From Streptomyces sp. S.PNR 29 (lineage in GTDB: Bacteria > Actinomycetota > Actinomycetes > Streptomycetales > Streptomycetaceae), in NCBI RefSeq assembly GCF_030386795.1, contig NZ_JANUQM010000023.1, forward strand, positions 1 to 64,000: a stretch of 64,000 nucleotides of DNA. The letters run 5' to 3'. How positions within the stretch are numbered: position 1 is the stretch's first letter; each line of letters begins with the position of its first letter. The position numbers and the translations under genes are program-made. The notes beneath the pieces were generated by a model, which saw only the letters and a program-made list of their open reading frames with translations, searched no databases and had not been told where the DNA came from. Positions 17,001-24,438 of this stretch are shown piece after piece.

Positions 17001-17430
17001 CGACTGGGGCAAGACCCGGGTCCTGGACGGCACCCTCACCAGCGCGGCCGGCGCCAAGGGCTTCACCAGTATCGACTTCCCCTCCGCCGATGTGAGCGGC
17101 ACACCGGTGTGGATCGAGGTCGACCTCGGCGCCGACCGGGCCATCGGACAGGTCACCCTCCACCCCCGCACCGACACCGGCGGAGCGGGCGGCGGTACGG
17201 CGGGCTTCCCGGTCGACTTCACCTTCCAGACCCGCACCGACGGCGGAACCACCTACACCACCGCCCGCACCATCACCGGTGAGCCCAACCCGAACGGAGT
17301 CGCCCAGACCTACACCCTGACCTCCGCCAACGGCCGCTACCTGCGCCTGGGAGTCACCAGGCTCGGCAGGCCCGCCTCCGACGAGACCAGCAAGTACCGC
17401 CTGCAGCTGGCGGAGATCCGCATCAAGTAA
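14068..17430 (+). CDS. Secreted alpha-L-rhamnosidase (GH78) with two discoidin domains
   Basis: The protein is 1120 residues. A twin-arginine signal (SRRSAL, then a hydrophobic run ending near AAAAAVSW) directs export. An N-terminal beta-sandwich precedes the (alpha/alpha)6 catalytic barrel. GH78 marks are DCPTRERAQWWGD near residue 391, DWDWEDWG near 507 and LWEVWVKSEGTDNHAW near 657, which holds a probable catalytic Glu. Residues from about 805 on are two consecutive F5/8-type discoidin domains, nearly identical in plan (DFPSADVS, GGGTAGFPVDFT and YRLQLAE in each), likely carbohydrate-binding. The enzyme releases terminal rhamnose from plant glycosides or polysaccharides outside the cell. 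Control by the divergent LacI is probable. Confidence 0.9.
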   Translation: MPDISRRSALCSAIAVALAPALGSVLLPGLAPAAAAAVSWAAKWIWAPSSSANQWVAFRRSFTLASAPSKAVTQIAADSKYWLWVNGTLVVFEGGLKRGPNRTDTYYDEIDLAPYLKAGGNTVALLVWYFGKQGFSHNSSGKGGLLFQSDIEVGSTTTRLVSDTSWKHTVHPGYSNNTSGTQVNFRLPESNVYYDARNATGMADWQSSGFNDSSWSAPTDFGAVGSAPWNALVQRPIPQFRYSGLKTYANASSLPSSGQGFTAISATLPSNLQVTPFLKVDAPAGAVIGIQTDHYDDGAGLVGIEPGTQYNMRATYVCAGGVQEFESPAWMSGTAVRYTIPAGVTILELKYRESGYDTDFAGSFSSSDAFLDTLWTKAARTMYVNMRDNYMDCPTRERAQWWGDVVNQLKEGFYTFDTRSHALGEKAIAQLAAWQKSSGALYSPVPSTIWTAELPVQMLASVWSFWTYYLYTGNADAVTVAYPAVKQYLNLWSLDSDGLVNHRAGDWDWEDWGSNIDARVLDNCWYHLALDTAAKLAGLSGNSGDVAGWKARRDSIKANFDRVLWNASRNEYRSPGYTGDTDDRANGLAVVAGLAPASRYRAITEVLRTHLNASPYMEFYVLEALYLMGAATVAEERMRNRFAAQVADPACHTLWEVWVKSEGTDNHAWNGGPLYALSAYAAGVRPTKPGWETYEVIPRTGTLSKINTVTSTVEGDIRFGITRDGTKVTLTLTSPDGTTARAGVPTYGGPSPVIKANDITVFTGGSSTGSVGGLSYDGKDSAYVYFVVQPGTWTFTATGVGRLDDLALNRPVTSNNSLENSNWGRNRLTDGTLTSVNGAKGYTSNDFPSADVSANPVWVEIDLGADTDLDAVRLFPRTDTAAAGGGTAGFPVDFTIQTRPDGSSTYTTVRTVTGQANPDGLVQTYGFRTTTARYVRLQATKLGTPASDENTKYRLQLAELTVPTAGTTVTANYTLENADWGKTRVLDGTLTSAAGAKGFTSIDFPSADVSGTPVWIEVDLGADRAIGQVTLHPRTDTGGAGGGTAGFPVDFTFQTRTDGGTTYTTARTITGEPNPNGVAQTYTLTSANGRYLRLGVTRLGRPASDETSKYRLQLAEIRIK

Positions 17431-17458
17431 CACACCCTCCCCTCAACGGTCCGGCCGA

Positions 17459-18442
17459 TCAGACCCAGCCCAGCCGGGCAGCCTTGACCCCCAGTTCGAA
17501 CCGGCTGCGCGCATCGATCCGGGAGAGCATCTCGGCGACCATCCGGCGCTCGGTGCGCACAGAGACGCCGAGCTGCCGGGCGACCACTTCGTCCTTCTCG
17601 CCGTCGGCCAGCAGGCGGAGCAACTCCCGCTCCTGCGCACTGATCCCGTCGAACGGTCTCCCGGGCGGTTCCTCGAACAGCTCGGCGTCCTTCCAGTGCG
17701 CCTCGAAAAGCGCGTGCAGGGCGCGGACCACCGGAGCGCTGCGGATGACCAGTGCGGTGGCCCGCGCCGACACCGGATCGCCCGGGATGACGGCCGTCTC
17801 ACGGTCCACGACGAGGAGGCGCATGGGGAGGGTGGGGGCCAGCCGGACCTCACTGCCGAGTTGCCGCGCCCGCCGTACGTACCGGTACGTCGCCCGGTCC
17901 TTGGTGATGCTCTGCAGATAGAGGCTGCGGAACCTGACCCCGCGCAGCATGGCCTTCTCGTTCAGCGGCTGGCCCGCCTCGATGGCCTCGGTGGGCAGAG
18001 CCCCACCGGGGAGGAAGGAGAGGACCTCCTCGGCGCATTCGCTGGCGAGTGTCTCCAGACGCGTGCGAATGCGGTCGATGCCCAGCAGCAGTTCGCTTCC
18101 CTCGTAGCCGCTGCTCTCCTCGTACGCGGAGTACTCCGCGGCCAGGGTGTCCAGGGCCGCCCGCGTCTGGCCGATGCGCTCCTGCCGTAACGCCAGTTCC
18201 TGCTGCTCACGCTGGAGCACCAGCTCCAGACCGATCTGTGGGCTCACCGCTCGGACCGTGTCCGGGTGTTCCCAGGAGGGCCTCAGCATGGAGAGGGCGA
18301 CGAGCCTTTCCACGGAGGCCCGGATCTCGGCCTCGGACACGGACAGCCGCTCCGCCAGGCGTCCCACGTCGTGTTGCCGGTGAAGCAGTATGGCGCGGTA
18401 GACGGCGAGGTCCTCCGCGCTCAGTGCCGAGGGTTCTGCCAT
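17459..18442 (-). CDS. LuxR-type regulator with TrmB-like N-terminus
   Basis: The protein is 327 residues from the ATG at 18442, with GGAAGGA upstream; a longer frame exists but lacks a ribosome site. The N-terminus is a winged helix of TrmB type (LAERLSVSEAEIRASVERL), followed by a coiled segment rich in Gln and Glu. The middle domain resembles the inactive phospholipase-D-like region of Streptomyces regulators of this class. The C-terminal 60 residues are a LuxR HTH (ISAQERELLRLLADG, then QLGVSVRTERRMV). It is divergent from the small secreted peptide, SDR and AraC genes and may control the peptide cassette. Confidence 0.8.
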   Translation of the reverse strand: MAEPSALSAEDLAVYRAILLHRQHDVGRLAERLSVSEAEIRASVERLVALSMLRPSWEHPDTVRAVSPQIGLELVLQREQQELALRQERIGQTRAALDTLAAEYSAYEESSGYEGSELLLGIDRIRTRLETLASECAEEVLSFLPGGALPTEAIEAGQPLNEKAMLRGVRFRSLYLQSITKDRATYRYVRRARQLGSEVRLAPTLPMRLLVVDRETAVIPGDPVSARATALVIRSAPVVRALHALFEAHWKDAELFEEPPGRPFDGISAQERELLRLLADGEKDEVVARQLGVSVRTERRMVAEMLSRIDARSRFELGVKAARLGWV

Positions 18443-18717
18443 GTGGACGCGTCCTTCCCGGGCCTCCAACAGCTTCGTCCGGGCGGTCATGGTCCCACAG
18501 GGCCTGGACCGGCACCTCCCGGGAATCGGACACTCCCCCTCCTTGTCCGCTTTCCGCCTCCTGCCGTCCCGCCGCCCCGCTGTCAGGAAGGTGCATGGCA
18601 TCTGTATGCCGCACACATGGGCTTACCGGCTCCGGCGCCCGCTGCTTGACTCCCTTCTCGACGACGCCGGCATCACAGTGCCGCTCAGTTGCCGGTACGG
18701 CACTCCGAGGAGGACTC

Positions 18718-18942
18718 ATGACAGCGTCCCGTTCCCGTACCGCCCGGGCCACCACCGCGGGCCTCACCCTGGTCGCCGTGCTGGCCATCGGCCTGTCCCT
18801 CGGTACGAGCACCGCCGCCCCCGGCTCCGGCCCGCACGGCACCGGCGAACACGTCACCCGGACGACGACGGTGGACTTCACCTGGCCGGCGCCCACACCG
18901 GCCCCCGGCAACCCGGTGGCCCCCGGCACAGCCGGTGTTTGA
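18718..18942 (+). CDS. Small secreted peptide of unknown function
   Basis: The protein is 74 residues starting at an ATG with CCGAGGAGGAC upstream. A basic N-terminus (TASRSRTARATTAG) and a hydrophobic core (LTLVAVLAIGLSLG) form a Sec signal peptide with probable cleavage near TSTAA. The mature part is about 45 residues, Pro- and Thr-rich (TWPAPTPAPGNP), with no cysteine. It is the first gene of a forward transcript and overlaps the next gene by 8 bases. No family is recognised. It might be a signal or cofactor peptide for the divergent LuxR regulator, but nothing in the sequence proves this. Confidence 0.65.
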   Translation: MTASRSRTARATTAGLTLVAVLAIGLSLGTSTAAPGSGPHGTGEHVTRTTTVDFTWPAPTPAPGNPVAPGTAGV

Positions 18943-19654
18943 GCCGCTGTCCGGTCCGGCCCGCAAGGTGGCGCTGGTGGTCGGTGGCTACAGCGCCGTG
19001 GGGCGGATCGTGTGCGAGCGGCTGATCACCGACGGGTTCACGACCGCCGTGGCGGGGTCGACGACGGACGCCGCCCGGTTGTACGGCGAGGCGCTCGCCG
19101 GTGAACAGCCACGTGTCCTGCCGTACGTCGCCGACCTGGCCGAGGGGGACAGTGTGGACAAGGCCGTTGCGGACATCCTCGCGGAGTTGGGCCGCATCGA
19201 TGTGGTGGTGGGCCTGACGTCCGCCGGCGCAGGACCCGCGGCAACCAGCTCCGACGCGACAGGTTCCGACGTGACAGGTTCCGACCCGGCCGGGCCCGCG
19301 GCCCCTGGTTTCGACATGGGGGAGACGCATCACCCCGAACTGACCGGGATGTACCGGCTGGGCCAGGCGGCCGTACGCGCCATGCCTGCCCCGGCCCGTC
19401 CCGGCCGCATCGTGCTGCTCGCCACCCCCACGCACCGGCAGGGCGTCTGGTGGCCCGCGGGGGCGGTCCTCGCCGCCGGCACCAGCTCCCTGGTGGCCGG
19501 CTGGTCCGCTCTCCTCCCGGCGACCGGTACAACGGTCAACGCGGTCGTACCTGGACGGAACGCGGCCCCCGATGCCATCGCCGCGGCCATCCTGCTGCTG
19601 TTGCGTCCGGACGCGCACGGCATCACCGGTCAGTCGGTCCATGTCCGTGGTTAG
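18935..19654 (+). CDS. Degenerate short-chain dehydrogenase/reductase-like protein
   Basis: The protein is 239 residues from a GTG overlapping the preceding stop. The Rossmann fold is recognisable: VALVVGGYSAVG replaces TGxxxGxG, VADLAEGDSV is the acidic turn, and VVGLTSAGAG stands where NNAG is expected. The catalytic YxxxK is missing, since the region reads THRQGVWWPAGAV. The C-terminus has the usual GTTVNAVVPGRN and a GITGQSVHV end. A GSD/ATGSD triplet-like repeat interrupts the middle. It may bind NAD(P) as a sensor or scaffold without redox chemistry. It is coupled to the AraC gene, which starts 14 bases before its stop. Confidence 0.7.
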   Translation: MFEPLSGPARKVALVVGGYSAVGRIVCERLITDGFTTAVAGSTTDAARLYGEALAGEQPRVLPYVADLAEGDSVDKAVADILAELGRIDVVVGLTSAGAGPAATSSDATGSDVTGSDPAGPAAPGFDMGETHHPELTGMYRLGQAAVRAMPAPARPGRIVLLATPTHRQGVWWPAGAVLAAGTSSLVAGWSALLPATGTTVNAVVPGRNAAPDAIAAAILLLLRPDAHGITGQSVHVRG

Positions 19655-20483
19655 CCCTTCCCCGGCCGGACTGTGCGGTGGCGTCTGGGGCTATCACGAC
19701 CTTCCGTACGCGCAGGCCGGCAGCGATCCCCGTCTCCTGCTGCCGACGGAGGCCGTGGCCCTGGGCCTCACCTTCACGGGAAGCGTCCACCTGTCCGACG
19801 CGGCGGTGCGAGGCCCAGCGGCCGGATTCACCTCCTTCGTGGCCGGTCCGCACAGCGGGGCCCTGGTGTACGACCACGACGACGGGCTGACCGGGATCGG
19901 GGTGTTTCTCGCCCCCTGGGCCGCGTACACCCTGTTCGGCATCCCCATGGACGGGCTGGCCAACACGGTCGTCCCCGCCTCCGAGGTCCTCGGCGCCAGG
20001 GTCGACACGCTGGTCCGCGAGCTCCGCGAGGCGCCGGACCGGCAGGCCCGGTTCCGCCACCTCGACCGGGTCCTGGCGCGTTGGATGTTCCGGGGCCCGG
20101 CACACGCGGCACCGGTGGAACAGGTGTGGTGGCGACTGGCGCGCAGTCGTGGTGACACCCCCGTACCGGGTCTCGCCCGCGAAGTCGGCTGGTGTCAGCG
20201 GCAGTTGGAACGGCGCTTCAGGGAGCAGGTCGGTCTGTCCCCCAAAGTCGTCGCCCGCATCATGCGCCTGCGGCACACCGTGCGGCTGCTCCTGGAGGGC
20301 CGGCTCGTCTGCGACGCGGCGGCCGAGGCCGGCTATCACGACCAGTCCCACCTCAGCCGCGAGTTCAGGAGGATGACCGGCCTCAGTCCACGCCGTTTCA
20401 CCGCGGGGGCGGGAAAGGGCGAGAACGGCGGACCGTACGGCTTGATTGCCGATCGGCCGGACTTGGCTGCCGCACTCCACTGA
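19641..20483 (+). CDS. AraC family transcriptional regulator
   Basis: The protein is 280 residues from the ATG at 19641, inside the end of the SDR gene; an upstream ATG in the same frame lies deeper in the SDR gene. The last 100 residues hold two HTH motifs of the AraC/XylS type. The second contains LVCDAAAEAGYHDQSHLSREF and RMTGLSPRRF. The N-terminal 150 residues are a divergent sensor domain. It lies 125 bases upstream of the Cys-rich peptide gene and in the same direction, so it is the natural candidate for its local activator. Confidence 0.88.
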   Translation: MSVVSPSPAGLCGGVWGYHDLPYAQAGSDPRLLLPTEAVALGLTFTGSVHLSDAAVRGPAAGFTSFVAGPHSGALVYDHDDGLTGIGVFLAPWAAYTLFGIPMDGLANTVVPASEVLGARVDTLVRELREAPDRQARFRHLDRVLARWMFRGPAHAAPVEQVWWRLARSRGDTPVPGLAREVGWCQRQLERRFREQVGLSPKVVARIMRLRHTVRLLLEGRLVCDAAAEAGYHDQSHLSREFRRMTGLSPRRFTAGAGKGENGGPYGLIADRPDLAAALH

Positions 20484-20608
20484 ACAACGGGGCGATTTTT
20501 TACAAGACCGACCCGGAAGCTTTCCAGGAGAATCGAAGCAACCGGAACAGCCCCGGTCGGGACATTCCTCGTCCGGGAAATACCGGAAGACCATTCGGAG
20601 GAGAAAAA

Positions 20609-20794
20609 ATGCTCAGTAAGCTGGAAGCGATGGGAAGCCGGCTCCTCGCCCGTCTGGTGCCGGGCACCGAGGCATCAGCGGCCACCGCGGCCTGCGGCTG
20701 GAAGTACTTCCCGCAGTGCATGGAGTGCAACTACGGTCCCTGCCGCGGCTACTGCTGCGACGGCTCGGGCTGCTCCGAGGTGCGCTGCTCCTGA
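20609..20794 (+). CDS. Candidate precursor of a disulfide-rich peptide, eight cysteines
   Basis: The protein is 61 residues with a strong ribosome site (GGAGGAG, 5 bases before ATG). The first 28 residues form a Cys-free leader (MLSKLEAMGSRLLARLV, then PGTEASAATAA). The last 33 residues carry cysteines at 29, 37, 40, 45, 49, 50, 55 and 60 with aromatic and Gly residues between them. An Ala-rich ASAATAA at the junction suits signal-peptidase cleavage. Downstream genes encode a MauE-like and a TlpA-like redox protein, an ABC exporter and an S26 peptidase, matching folding, export and cleavage of a four-disulfide peptide. No family is recognised. An imperfect stem (20552-20577) lies in its 5' leader. 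A subunit of a cofactor-containing enzyme, as MauA is, is the main alternative. Confidence 0.72.
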   Translation: MLSKLEAMGSRLLARLVPGTEASAATAACGWKYFPQCMECNYGPCRGYCCDGSGCSEVRCS

Positions 20795-20806
20795 TCGCCG
20801 TCCTCG

Positions 20807-20840
20807 GTGCCGGACGGTGCCCACGGGCACCGTCCGGCAC
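20807..20840 (+). terminator. Perfect 16-bp stem-loop between precursor and biosynthetic genes
   Basis: GTGCCGGACGGTGCCC at 20807-20822 pairs with GGGCACCGTCCGGCAC at 20825-20840 across a tiny loop. It starts 12 bases after the precursor stop. This position is typical of partial terminators in peptide operons, which allow the precursor transcript to exceed that of the processing genes and protect its 3' end. Confidence 0.75.
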
Positions 20841-20913
20841 CGGACCTGCCGGGTCTCACACGGCGACAACGCGCTTCGACGCGGTTTCCACGTGTTCCAT
20901 TGAGGAGTAAACG

Positions 20914-21510
20914 GTGCTGTATCTGGCCCTGGGGCTACGATTTCTCGTGGGCGGAGTATTCCTGCTCTCCTTTCTCACCAAGGTCAGCCGTCGCGCTTCG
21001 TTCAGAGAATTCGTGGTCTCGGTGCGGGGCATGCGTGTTCTGCCAGACGCACTCGCCGTGCCGGTCGCCACGGCGGTCGTCGCCGTGGAATTCCTGATAT
21101 GTGTGCTGCTCGCCTTTCCGGCGCAGCGTGCCGCCCTCGTCGGCCTGGGGCTGGCGGCCGGCACGCTGTTGTCGTTCGCGCTCGGTATCGCCGGGGCCGT
21201 ACGCCGGGGCGCACACGAGCCGTGCCGGTGCTTCGGTGTTTCGCGGACACCGCTCGGCCACCGGCACGTCGTACGGAACGTCACACTCGCCGTGCTCGCT
21301 GCCGCCGGAGCCGCGGCCTCCTCCGCCGACGGTCGTACGAGCGCCGACGGAGCGAGCGTGGCGGTGGCCGCCGGCCTGCTGCTGGCCTGGCTGGTGGTGG
21401 TCTCCGACCACATTCTCGACCTCTTCCGGCCCGCACCTCCCCCGCCGGGGAGCGCGAACGGGCGCCGCCTTTCCGCCGTACCGAAGAAGGAGACGTCATG
21501 GCTGTTCTGA
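20914..21510 (+). CDS. MauE/DoxX-like redox membrane protein
   Basis: The protein is 198 residues from a GTG preceded by GAGGAG. Four to five hydrophobic helices are visible, the first starting YLALGLRFLVGGVFLLSF. The PCRCFG segment near residue 108 is the cysteine hallmark of MauE proteins. MauE works with the thioredoxin-like MauD to form disulfides in the methylamine dehydrogenase small subunit. Here the next gene, overlapping by 13 bases, is a thioredoxin-like protein, and the gene before is a small eight-cysteine peptide. A role as quinone-linked or DsbB-like oxidant for peptide disulfides at the membrane is therefore likely. No Mau dehydrogenase gene lies nearby. Confidence 0.82.
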   Translation: MLYLALGLRFLVGGVFLLSFLTKVSRRASFREFVVSVRGMRVLPDALAVPVATAVVAVEFLICVLLAFPAQRAALVGLGLAAGTLLSFALGIAGAVRRGAHEPCRCFGVSRTPLGHRHVVRNVTLAVLAAAGAAASSADGRTSADGASVAVAAGLLLAWLVVVSDHILDLFRPAPPPPGSANGRRLSAVPKKETSWLF

Positions 21511-22040
21511 TCGCCGTTCTGGTACTCGTGGGCTCCATCGCCTTCGTCGACCTGGTCCTCACCCTCGGGGTGGTCAAACGCCTGCGGGAGCACACCGAAC
21601 TCCTGGCGGGTGCCGGTGGCATGCCGGTGACCGTGGCCGTCGGCGAGGAAGTCGGCGACTTCACCGCCACATCGGTCGACGGCGATGTGGTGAGTTCGGC
21701 GCTGACGGCGGCGGACACCGTGGTGGCCTTCTTCTCACCCACCTGCCGGCCCTGCAAGGACAAGCTGCCGAAGTTCACCGAGTACGCGCGGTCCCTGCCC
21801 GGGGGACGAAGCCGGGTGCTCGCCGTCGTGGTGGGCAGCGCGGAGGAGGGGGCGGAATTCATCGAGCGTCTCTCGCCGGTGGCCCGGGTCGTGGCCGAGA
21901 ACCGGGAGGGCCCCCTGCACGCGGCCTTCGGGACCGCCGCCTACCCGACGCTCCTGCGGGTGACGACCGAGGACGACGGGCGGCTCGTCGTCGCGGAGAA
22001 CCACATCGAGCTGGATCGGCCCTTCCCGGCGCTGACATGA
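21498..22040 (+). CDS. TlpA/MauD-like membrane-anchored redoxin
   Basis: The protein is 180 residues from the ATG at 21498 (GAAGGAGAC upstream), overlapping the MauE gene. One N-terminal membrane helix (VLIAVLVLVGSIAFVDLVL) anchors a thioredoxin-fold domain outside the cell. The active site is FFSPTCRPCKDKLP, with Cys83 and Cys86, and a cis-Pro lies in AAYPTLLRV. The MauE neighbour marks it as the thiol-disulfide partner, which would oxidise or shuffle bonds in the Cys-rich peptide. Its stop overlaps the ABC transporter start (ATGA), so the two are coupled. Confidence 0.85.
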   Translation: MAVLIAVLVLVGSIAFVDLVLTLGVVKRLREHTELLAGAGGMPVTVAVGEEVGDFTATSVDGDVVSSALTAADTVVAFFSPTCRPCKDKLPKFTEYARSLPGGRSRVLAVVVGSAEEGAEFIERLSPVARVVAENREGPLHAAFGTAAYPTLLRVTTEDDGRLVVAENHIELDRPFPALT

Positions 22041-23887
22041 GCCCCGGTCCCCGCGCCGGGCTGGAACACGGGCTCGCCGCCTGCTCCCTCGCCACCGCGG
22101 CGGCAACGGGCACCCTGGCGCTCTACGCCCTCCTCACCCTGACCGCGGGCGGGCTGCCGGTGGCCCTCGCATGGCTGACGAAGGTCCTGCTGGACAGTCT
22201 GCTCCACGACGCCCCCGCCGGGACCCTCGCGGTGGTGGGCACGGGGCTCGCCGGGGCCGGGCTTGTGGCGGCCTTGGTACCACAGACGGCGCAGTACCTG
22301 CGGGCGGAGATGGACCGCAGGGTGGGTCTGCTCGCCCAGGACCGGCTGTTCGCCGCGGTGGAACGGTTCTCGGGCATCGGCCGGTTCGAAGACCCGGAAT
22401 TCCTGGACCACCTGCGGCTCGCCCAGCAAACCGGCCGGACGAGCCCCAGCCAGGCGGTGGACGGCCTCCTGGGCGTGGCCCGTTCCCTCCTCACGGCCTT
22501 CGGCTTCGTCGGATCCCTCGTGCTGCTCAGCCCGCTGATGGCGACCCTGGTCATGCTGGCGGGGCTCCCGGCGCTGGCCGCGGAAATCGCGCTCTCGCGG
22601 CGGAGGGCGAGGGTCTTCTGGGACGTCGGCCCCGCCGAGAGACGGGAGTTCTTCTACACGAACCTCCTGTCCGACATCGAGGCGGCCAAGGAGATCCGGC
22701 TGTTCGGCACCGGTGCCTTCCTCCGCGGACGCATGCTGGCGGAGCGCCGCACGACGAACGCGGCGAAGCGGCGCCTGGACCGCAAGGAGCTCGTGACCCA
22801 GGCCGGACTCGGCTTCCTCACCGCCCTCATGGCGGGCGGGGGACTGCTGTGGGCCGTCCGGGAAGCACGGACGGGCGCCTTGTCCGTGGGCGATGTGACG
22901 GTCTTCATCGCGGCGGTCGCGGGCGTACAGAGCGGCCTCGTCGCCACGGCCAGGGAAATGGCCCGCTCACACCAGGCACTGCTCATGTTCGACCACTATC
23001 TCGTGGTCACCTCGGCGGGCCCGGACCTGCCCCCGCCCCCCGACCCCCGTCCGCTGCCCGCCCTGGCCGGGGGACTGCGCCTGCAGGACGTGTGGTTCCG
23101 TTACTCCGACACGCACCCGTGGGTGCTGCGCGGCGTCGACCTCCATGTTCCGCACGGCAAGACCCTGGCCCTCGTGGGCCTGAACGGAGCCGGCAAGTCC
23201 ACGCTGGTCAAGCTGATCTGCCGGCTGTACGACCCCACCAGGGGGGCCGTCCTCTGGGACGGCGTGGACTTCCGGGACGTCGACGTGAAGGAGATCCGTG
23301 AACGGATCAGCGTGGTGTTCCAGGACTACATGGAGTACGACATGACCGCGGCCGAGAACATCGCCCTCGGGGACCTGACGGCGCTGTCCGACCCCCGGCG
23401 CATCCGCGCGGCGGCGGAACGGGCCGGGATGCACCCAACGCTCATGGGGCTATCCCGGGGGTACGACACACTGCTGTCCCGGATGTTCTTCATGGAGGCG
23501 AAGGGCGGGGGCACGGAGACGGGTGTGCTGCTGTCGGGCGGCCAGTGGCAGCGCCTGGCCCTCGCCCGTGCGCTGCTGCGCGACGACCGGGACCTGATGA
23601 TTCTCGACGAGCCGTCCGCCGGTCTGGACGCGCAGGCCGAGGAGGAGATCCACAGCGCGCTCGTACGGCATCGTCAGGGGCACACCAGTCTGCTCATCTC
23701 CCACCGGCTCGGCGCCGTGCGGGACGCGGACATCATCGCCGTCCTGCGCGACGGCCGTGTCGTCGAACAGGGTGACCACGCTTCCCTGATGGCGGCCCGG
23801 GGCGAATACGCGCGGCTGTTCGCACTGCAGGCGTCCGGCTATCGGCCCGCGGAGCCGGGCACCACCTCCGTGACCGGTGCGGCATGA
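22037..23887 (+). CDS. ABC exporter, fused membrane and ATPase domains
   Basis: The protein is 616 residues. The first 330 form a six-helix exporter domain and the rest is one nucleotide-binding domain. Walker A is GLNGAGKST, the signature is LLSGGQWQRLALARAL, Walker B is LMILDEPSAGLDAQ and the switch His is in LLISHRLGAV. There is no N-terminal C39 peptidase domain, unlike bacteriocin exporters that cleave their own leaders. The ATPase domain holds an unusual insert near MFFMEAKGGGTETG before the signature. It lies in the peptide cassette, ATGA-coupled on both sides, and most likely exports the peptide or its precursor. Confidence 0.85.
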   Translation: MSPGPRAGLEHGLAACSLATAAATGTLALYALLTLTAGGLPVALAWLTKVLLDSLLHDAPAGTLAVVGTGLAGAGLVAALVPQTAQYLRAEMDRRVGLLAQDRLFAAVERFSGIGRFEDPEFLDHLRLAQQTGRTSPSQAVDGLLGVARSLLTAFGFVGSLVLLSPLMATLVMLAGLPALAAEIALSRRRARVFWDVGPAERREFFYTNLLSDIEAAKEIRLFGTGAFLRGRMLAERRTTNAAKRRLDRKELVTQAGLGFLTALMAGGGLLWAVREARTGALSVGDVTVFIAAVAGVQSGLVATAREMARSHQALLMFDHYLVVTSAGPDLPPPPDPRPLPALAGGLRLQDVWFRYSDTHPWVLRGVDLHVPHGKTLALVGLNGAGKSTLVKLICRLYDPTRGAVLWDGVDFRDVDVKEIRERISVVFQDYMEYDMTAAENIALGDLTALSDPRRIRAAAERAGMHPTLMGLSRGYDTLLSRMFFMEAKGGGTETGVLLSGGQWQRLALARALLRDDRDLMILDEPSAGLDAQAEEEIHSALVRHRQGHTSLLISHRLGAVRDADIIAVLRDGRVVEQGDHASLMAARGEYARLFALQASGYRPAEPGTTSVTGAA

Positions 23888-24438
23888 GGCCCGCCTCGGC
23901 GAGCCGGGAAGGCGCCCGCCGGTGCCCCGGAGCGCCCGGTGGCGGGGCCCGTGCGGAGTGGGCCGCCGCGTGCGGCCTGCTCGCCTCACTGACCCTGGCC
24001 GGGGCGGCGCTGCACGCGGCGCTCGGACGGCGGCTGGTGGTCGTCACCGTACGCGGCGCGAGCATGGAACCGCTCTACCACGATGGTGAACGGGTGCTCG
24101 TCCACCGGCGCCCTTCCTTGACGCCGGGGCAGGTGGTGGTCGTCGAGAAACCGGCGCCCGACGCCACGAGGTTTCCCGCGCCGCCGCCCCTGGCGGCGTC
24201 CTCCCGCGTCGTCACCGGCCGCCACTGGATGATCAAACGCGTCGTCTGCCTGCCGGGCGACCCCGTCCCCACGACTGGCTTCCCCGCGCTCGTGGGACTG
24301 ACCGGACGACCGGTTCCGCCGGGGAGACTCGTCCTGGCCGGGGACAACGCCACCGTCAGCGTCGACTCCCGACAGCTCGGTTTCTTCCCCGTGAACCGCT
24401 TGCTCGGGAGCGTCGTGTGCAGACTCTCCCGCTTTTGA
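23884..24438 (+). CDS. S26 family signal peptidase
   Basis: The protein is 184 residues. A single membrane helix (AACGLLASLTLAGAALHAAL) is followed by the type I signal peptidase catalytic domain. The nucleophile is Ser60 in VRGASMEPLYHDGERV, and the base is Lys118 in HWMIKRVVCLPGDPVP. The final conserved box is LVLAGDNATVSVDSRQLGFFP. The start overlaps the ABC stop (ATGA). It is the last gene of the cassette. As the exporter lacks a peptidase domain, this enzyme is the likely leader peptidase, acting outside the membrane near the ASAATAA junction of the precursor. Confidence 0.85.
   Translation: MRPASASREGARRCPGAPGGGARAEWAAACGLLASLTLAGAALHAALGRRLVVVTVRGASMEPLYHDGERVLVHRRPSLTPGQVVVVEKPAPDATRFPAPPPLAASSRVVTGRHWMIKRVVCLPGDPVPTTGFPALVGLTGRPVPPGRLVLAGDNATVSVDSRQLGFFPVNRLLGSVVCRLSRF

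Noticed and set aside
20807..20840. Riboswitch for the peptide operon
   Set aside because: Only a simple perfect hairpin is present, without the multi-helix core of a known aptamer.
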